A stretch of 34,657 nt of DNA. It comes from Bacillota bacterium (GTDB lineage Bacteria > Bacillota > Clostridia > Christensenellales > SZUA-584). The translations under genes and the position numbers were made by a program. The DNA lies in contig JAEXTV010000022.1 in assembly GCA_023406895.1 (NCBI GenBank), positions 1 to 34,657 of the forward strand. The letters run 5' to 3'. The number at the start of each line of letters is the position of its first letter. Position 1 is the stretch's first letter. Of the stretch, positions 31,597-34,657 are shown in pieces. Below the pieces are notes generated by a model that was not told the DNA's origin, did no database searches, and worked only from the letters and a program-made list of their open reading frames with translations.

Positions 31597-32158
31597 AATT
31601 AAGACAGCATACAGGAATCTCGCGAAAAAATACCATCCTGACAGATATAAAGGGCACGATCTTGAGGACCTCGCGGGTGAGAGACTCAAAGAGATTAACG
31701 AAGCCTATGACATAATACAGAAACAGCGTCAGTCGGGCGGCTCCTATTCGTCTGCGGGCAGCTCGGGCACGGGCGGCAGCTATTCGGGCTCGCCTCAGTT
31801 TGCCGAAATCCGTATGGCGATACAGCGCGGTGATTTGACGCGCGCCGATGCAATGCTCGATGCGATTGCCAACAGAACCGCCGAGTGGCATTACCTGAAA
31901 GGCATGGTGCTGCTCAAAAAGGGCTGGTACGACGGTGCCCGCCAGCATTTTTCCACTGCCGCTGGCATGGAACCCGGCAACACCGAATACGCAAACGCCT
32001 ACAATACGGTGAACAGAAGCGCAGGCGGTTACGGCCAGACCTTTTACGGCGGACAGGGCGGTGCCAATAACGCAAATGTCTGCAATATGTGCAGCGGGCT
32101 GCTTTGCGCCGACTGCTGCTGTGAATGTATGGGCGGGGATTGCATACCCTGCTGCTGA
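31547..32158 (+). CDS. J-domain (DnaJ-like) protein with Cys-rich tail
   Basis: 203 residues. J domain at residues 1-65: MDPYKVLGVSPNATDAEIKT then YRNLAKKYHPDRYKG with the HPD motif that stimulates Hsp70. A Gly/Ser linker (about 66-85) follows, then a TPR-like helical pair (FAEIRMAIQRGDLTRADAML and WHYLKGMVLLKKGWYDGARQ). The last 30 residues hold about 11 cysteines (MCSGLLCADCCCECMGGDCI), possibly zinc or iron binding. AAAGGGG precedes the ATG, inside the DUF5685 gene. It should recruit DnaK to a specific client. Confidence 0.9.
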   Translation: MDPYKVLGVSPNATDAEIKTAYRNLAKKYHPDRYKGHDLEDLAGERLKEINEAYDIIQKQRQSGGSYSSAGSSGTGGSYSGSPQFAEIRMAIQRGDLTRADAMLDAIANRTAEWHYLKGMVLLKKGWYDGARQHFSTAAGMEPGNTEYANAYNTVNRSAGGYGQTFYGGQGGANNANVCNMCSGLLCADCCCECMGGDCIPCC

Positions 32159-32217
32159 TAGAGGAATATAACCCTGTCAAATGGATTTGGGCGGGGTAAC
32201 GATAAGGGAGGATTTTG

Positions 32218-32748
32218 ATGCCGCGTTTTCACCGCTCCGCACATCGGGTCAGCTTAACGGCGATGTTCGCCGCCATGTCACTGCTTTTCTTATATCTTGC
32301 GTCTGTGCTTCCGACGATGCGCATTGCGATGTATTTCTTAAGCTCCGTATTTGTGATGGGCCTTGTGATTGAAGAGGAGATCGGCCTTGCCATCTTGATG
32401 TTTATCGGCGTGTCGCTGATGTCGCTGCTGCTGATGCCCAACATTTTGCGTGTGCTGCCTTATGTGTTTTTCTTCGGTCATTACGGCATTGGCAAATACT
32501 ATATCCAAACGCGTATTAAAGACAAGGTGGCGGCGTATATCGTCAAGCTCATTTATTACAATGTTGCCCTCGCGCTCATTTATTTGCTGGCAAAGCAGAT
32601 CATCTTTGAGGATATTCTCGACTCGGGCATCGCTTTCTGGCTGTTTGTGGTGCTGGCTGAGGTGGCATTCGTGATTTACGATTTCCTGTTCGATAAGGTC
32701 ACTTCGTTTTACTTCAACAACCTGCGCAGGTTGCTGATGAAAAACTAA
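32218..32748 (+). CDS. Polytopic membrane protein of unknown function
   Basis: 176 residues from ATG 32218, after AAGGGAGG; TTG 32215 is also in frame. About five hydrophobic helices are seen (for example LTAMFAAMSLLFLYLASVL, SVFVMGLVIEEEIGLAIL, IAFWLFVVLAEVAFVIYDFL). It lies 59 bases after the J-domain gene and before a strong terminator, so it is the last gene of the DUF5685 operon. No enzyme motif recognised. Confidence 0.75.
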   Translation: MPRFHRSAHRVSLTAMFAAMSLLFLYLASVLPTMRIAMYFLSSVFVMGLVIEEEIGLAILMFIGVSLMSLLLMPNILRVLPYVFFFGHYGIGKYYIQTRIKDKVAAYIVKLIYYNVALALIYLLAKQIIFEDILDSGIAFWLFVVLAEVAFVIYDFLFDKVTSFYFNNLRRLLMKN

Positions 32749-32766
32749 AACAGAATGTGTAAGTAA

Positions 32767-32798
32767 AAGTGTGCTTAAGGGCACACTTATTTTTTTTG
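32767..32798 (+). terminator. Intrinsic terminator of the DUF5685/J-domain operon
   Basis: AAGTGTGC and GCACACTT form a perfect 8-base stem with a TTAAGG loop, followed by A and eight T residues. Confidence 0.9.
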
Positions 32799-32899
32799 AA
32801 AAGAATTTTTTGCGTTGAATAAAATCGGTCTTGAATTTGGCATAATTATGATATGCAATGTATAAGTTAAGAATTATTATTAATAACGGGAGATATAAG

Positions 32900-33259
32900 A
32901 TGCCAAACTTTGCGAATCCCTTTCAGGGGAATGTCAACAGAAAGCTCTCGAAGGGAGAGCTGATTCAGGCCATCCGGCTGGACATCGCTGGCGAACTTGA
33001 AGCCATCTTCATTTACGATGCGCATGTGATGGCAACCGATGATCCGGTGGCCAAGAAGGTGATTGCGGATATCAGAGACGAAGAGAAAGCCCATGTCGGC
33101 GAGCTCATGACGCTGCTCAGGCATCTCGACCCTCAGGAAGCCGCTCATTTTATTTCCGGAGAGAATGAAGTGAAAGAGATGTTGGAGGAACTCGGCATTG
33201 TGCACGATACCTCGGCGGATGGGCCTTCCGTCACGGTAGGCAGCTTAATAGAGAAATAA
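32900..33259 (+). CDS. Encapsulated ferritin-like cargo protein
   Basis: 119 residues from ATG 32900 after GGGAGA; the upstream in-frame ATG at 32858 lacks a ribosome binding site. The ferroxidase ligands of EncFtn are at the expected positions: Glu32 in IAGELEAIFIYDAHV and Glu62 and His65 in RDEEKAHVGELM. The C-terminus PSVTVGSLIEK (109-119), after a flexible TSADG stretch, matches the encapsulin targeting peptide consensus (L/V-T-V-G-S-L). It oxidises Fe(II) inside the encapsulin shell, which stores the mineral. It is 12 bases before the shell gene and is cotranscribed. Confidence 0.93.
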   Translation: MPNFANPFQGNVNRKLSKGELIQAIRLDIAGELEAIFIYDAHVMATDDPVAKKVIADIRDEEKAHVGELMTLLRHLDPQEAAHFISGENEVKEMLEELGIVHDTSADGPSVTVGSLIEK

Positions 33260-33271
33260 GGAGGGAGAATC

Positions 33272-34090
33272 ATGGATTACTTAGCCAGAGAGAGCGCACC
33301 GTTTTCAAACGAGATATGGCAGAAAATTGATGAGACTGTGGTGGCTGCGGCCGGCAAAATGCTGACGGGACGCCGTTTTATAGAACTGTACGGCCCCTTG
33401 GGCGCTCAGACGTTAAGCGTCCCCGTTGATGATTTGAACCGAAAAGCCGCTGTTGAAGAAGACGGCATCATGTCTAAAACGGCAGGCAGAGCCTATAAAG
33501 AGCTGCCGCTAATTTACAGTGACGCAACGCTTTACTGGCGCGATATGGAAAACAGCTTAAAAACGGGGCGTCCGCTGGATCTCTCGGCTGTGGCGGAGGC
33601 AACGGCAAAATGCGCCAACAAAGAGGATGAGCTCATATTTTTTGGCAGCAAGGCGCTCGGATACGATGGGCTGTTCACGGTGAAAGGCTCGTCGCGTATC
33701 AAACGATCGGATTGGAAAACGGGTGAGAACCCGTTTACGGATGTGGCCAAGGGCGTTGAGACGCTTGTGGAGAAGGGCGTATGGGGTAGAATGGCGCTGA
33801 TTATGAGCCCTAACCTTTATACGCAGCTGCAGCGCATTCAGCCCGGAACAGGCCGCATGGAACTTGACCGTGTGAACACACTCGTTGACGGACATCTGTA
33901 CCGCACGCCTGTGCTTGGTCAGGACAAGGCCGTGCTCGTTTGCGCGGAACCCCAGTATATCGATCTCGTGATCGGGCAGGATTTTGCGGCCTCTTACCTA
34001 GAGCTTAAAGACCTCAATCATGTGATACGCGTGCTTGAAACGGCGATGCCGAGAATCAAACGCAGCGATGCGATCGTCGTGTTCGACTGA
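33272..34090 (+). CDS. Encapsulin shell protein (family 1)
   Basis: 272 residues, the usual length of family 1 encapsulins. N-terminal NEIWQKIDETVVAAAGKMLTG and RRFIELYGPLGAQTLSVP are the typical opening; ELIFFGSKALGYDGLF is the P-domain strand region; the A-domain ends in VLVCAEPQYIDLVIGQDFAA. The HK97 capsid fold self-assembles into a nanocompartment. AAGGAGG precedes the ATG. The preceding ferritin-like gene encodes its cargo. Confidence 0.95.
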   Translation: MDYLARESAPFSNEIWQKIDETVVAAAGKMLTGRRFIELYGPLGAQTLSVPVDDLNRKAAVEEDGIMSKTAGRAYKELPLIYSDATLYWRDMENSLKTGRPLDLSAVAEATAKCANKEDELIFFGSKALGYDGLFTVKGSSRIKRSDWKTGENPFTDVAKGVETLVEKGVWGRMALIMSPNLYTQLQRIQPGTGRMELDRVNTLVDGHLYRTPVLGQDKAVLVCAEPQYIDLVIGQDFAASYLELKDLNHVIRVLETAMPRIKRSDAIVVFD

Positions 34091-34116
34091 TCTATCCCTG
34101 AATAGAAGAACGACAG

Positions 34117-34142
34117 CCCGGCGGTTATTCCACCGGGTTTTT
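34117..34142 (+). terminator. Intrinsic terminator of the encapsulin operon
   Basis: CCCGG-C-GG and CC-A-CCGGG pair across a TTATT loop, followed by five T residues. Confidence 0.88.
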
Positions 34143-34248
34143 GCATAAAGATTATCCGGTATTGCCGGGGACCAAAAGGTTTCACTGAAGAAGCTCTCAT
34201 AAATATCAGATAACTTTTGCTCATCATGACATCTGCTTTAAGGAGATG

Positions 34249-34380
34249 TCAGGCTGCTGACAAAGTAGCAAATGTCATTTCGAGCGAGCGTAAGCGATCG
34301 ACTACGCAGTGGACTGAAATCCCATGTTTAAAGCGTTTTAACATGGGATGCTCACGTCGCTTCGCTCCTCAGCATGACAG
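34249..34380 (+). repeat. Dispersed intergenic repeat, copy B
   Basis: Blocks CAGGCTG, ATGTCATTTCGAGCG, TAAGCGATCGACTACGCAGT, GGACTGAAAT, TTAAAGCGTTTTAACATGGG and CGTCGCTTCGCT follow in the order seen in the copy at 30421-30549. It contains the hairpin CCCATGTT-N12-AACATGGG (34321-34348). Confidence 0.75.
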
Positions 34381-34550
34381 GTAGGGGTTTTTCATCAAGC
34401 TGCCATCCCCTTTAAGGAGATGTGATTTGCAGCGCTGGATGAGGTGTCAATAACACGCTGTCAAAGCGAACACACCATCAGTCGCTTGTCGGCGGCGGCT
34501 TTCCCTCGAAGGGGATGTTGAAAAGTCTCTTGTCCTAGCCTGACAAGCAG

Positions 34551-34602
34551 AAAACAACCTCCCTCAGCCGCCCTGCGGCGACAGCTCCCTCCAGAGGGAG
34601 CC
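34551..34602 (+). repeat. REP-like palindromic repeat
   Basis: AAAACAACCTCCCTCAGCCG, CCCTGCGG, CGACAGCTCCCTCC and AGAGGGAGCC form two hairpins (CCGCCCTGCGG and GCTCCCTC/GAGGGAGC). Block order is as in the copies near 5.8 and 15.8 kb; this is the best preserved one. Confidence 0.65.
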
Positions 34603-34657
34603 AAAGGGATTGTGCAATGCCTCGTTTGCCTCATGATTGAGTCCCGCTGTGCGTGCC

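Larger units (their letters stand above)
34091..34657. other. Non-coding end of the window
   Basis: 567 bases without a supportable gene. It holds the encapsulin terminator and a chain of dispersed repeats (34249-34380 and 34551-34602), plus decayed units at about 34400-34430 and 34470-34520. Confidence 0.7.

Noticed and set aside
32825..32860. Possible sigma-54 promoter (TTGGCA...TGCA) before the encapsulin operon
   Set aside because: The GG and GC elements are 16 bases apart instead of 12, so the match fails.

Overview
The window looks like a chromosome segment of an anaerobic, medium-GC Firmicute of the class Clostridia. The evidence is AGGAGG-type ribosome binding sites throughout, TTG and GTG starts, a ribosomal L10 leader with an attenuator, a flavodiiron/DUF1858/DUF438 oxygen- or NO-defence operon, an XRE-cupin plus potABCD polyamine operon, and an encapsulin with ferritin-like cargo. 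Genus cannot be decided from the sequence. No rRNA, tRNA, CRISPR array, transposase or phage gene was seen.

Layout. 1-401: 3' end of a surface protein with cadherin-like beta-sandwich repeats. 428-985: DUF1697 protein. 1058-5523: minus-strand operon, XRE-cupin regulator then potA-potB-potC-potD, with promoter, candidate operator and terminator. 5524-6158: AT-rich gap. 6159-11905: plus-strand five-gene operon of AMP-forming ligase, GNAT protein, acyl carrier protein, MBOAT acyltransferase and membrane-anchored SGNH protein with a C-terminal ILEI/FAM3-like domain. It resembles the dlt operon, but the ligase lacks the Asp that binds an alpha-amino group, so the acyl group may not be D-alanine. 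This is the best candidate for an undescribed system. 12306-22741: mostly single metabolic or housekeeping genes (transglutaminase-like lipoprotein, MTHFR-like protein, DNA alkyl repair, acetyltransferases, cupin), the FprA/DUF1858/DUF438 operon, a degenerate inositol-monophosphatase-like protein and a DUF2807 lipoprotein.

22768-26728: translation and transcription cluster rpmG-secE-nusG-rplK-rplA-rplJ-rplL. It is preceded by a strongly structured intergenic RNA candidate and by a promoter followed at once by a terminator-like hairpin. rplJL have their own promoter and L10 leader. rpoBC do not follow rplL. 26744-29101: ABC exporter pair and a MerR regulator with two HTH domains; both promoters carry the same operator-like sequence. 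29241-32748: zinc-ribbon membrane protein, cytoplasmic transglutaminase-like protein, small Cys-rich protein, and a DUF5685/J-domain/membrane-protein operon. 32900-34090: encapsulated ferritin and encapsulin shell. 34091-34657: non-coding, with dispersed palindromic repeats also found near 5.8, 15.8 and 30.5 kb.

Together the region combines cell-envelope modification, polyamine import, oxidative or nitrosative defence, iron storage and a core ribosomal block. Assignments rest on motifs read by eye; no database search was run.
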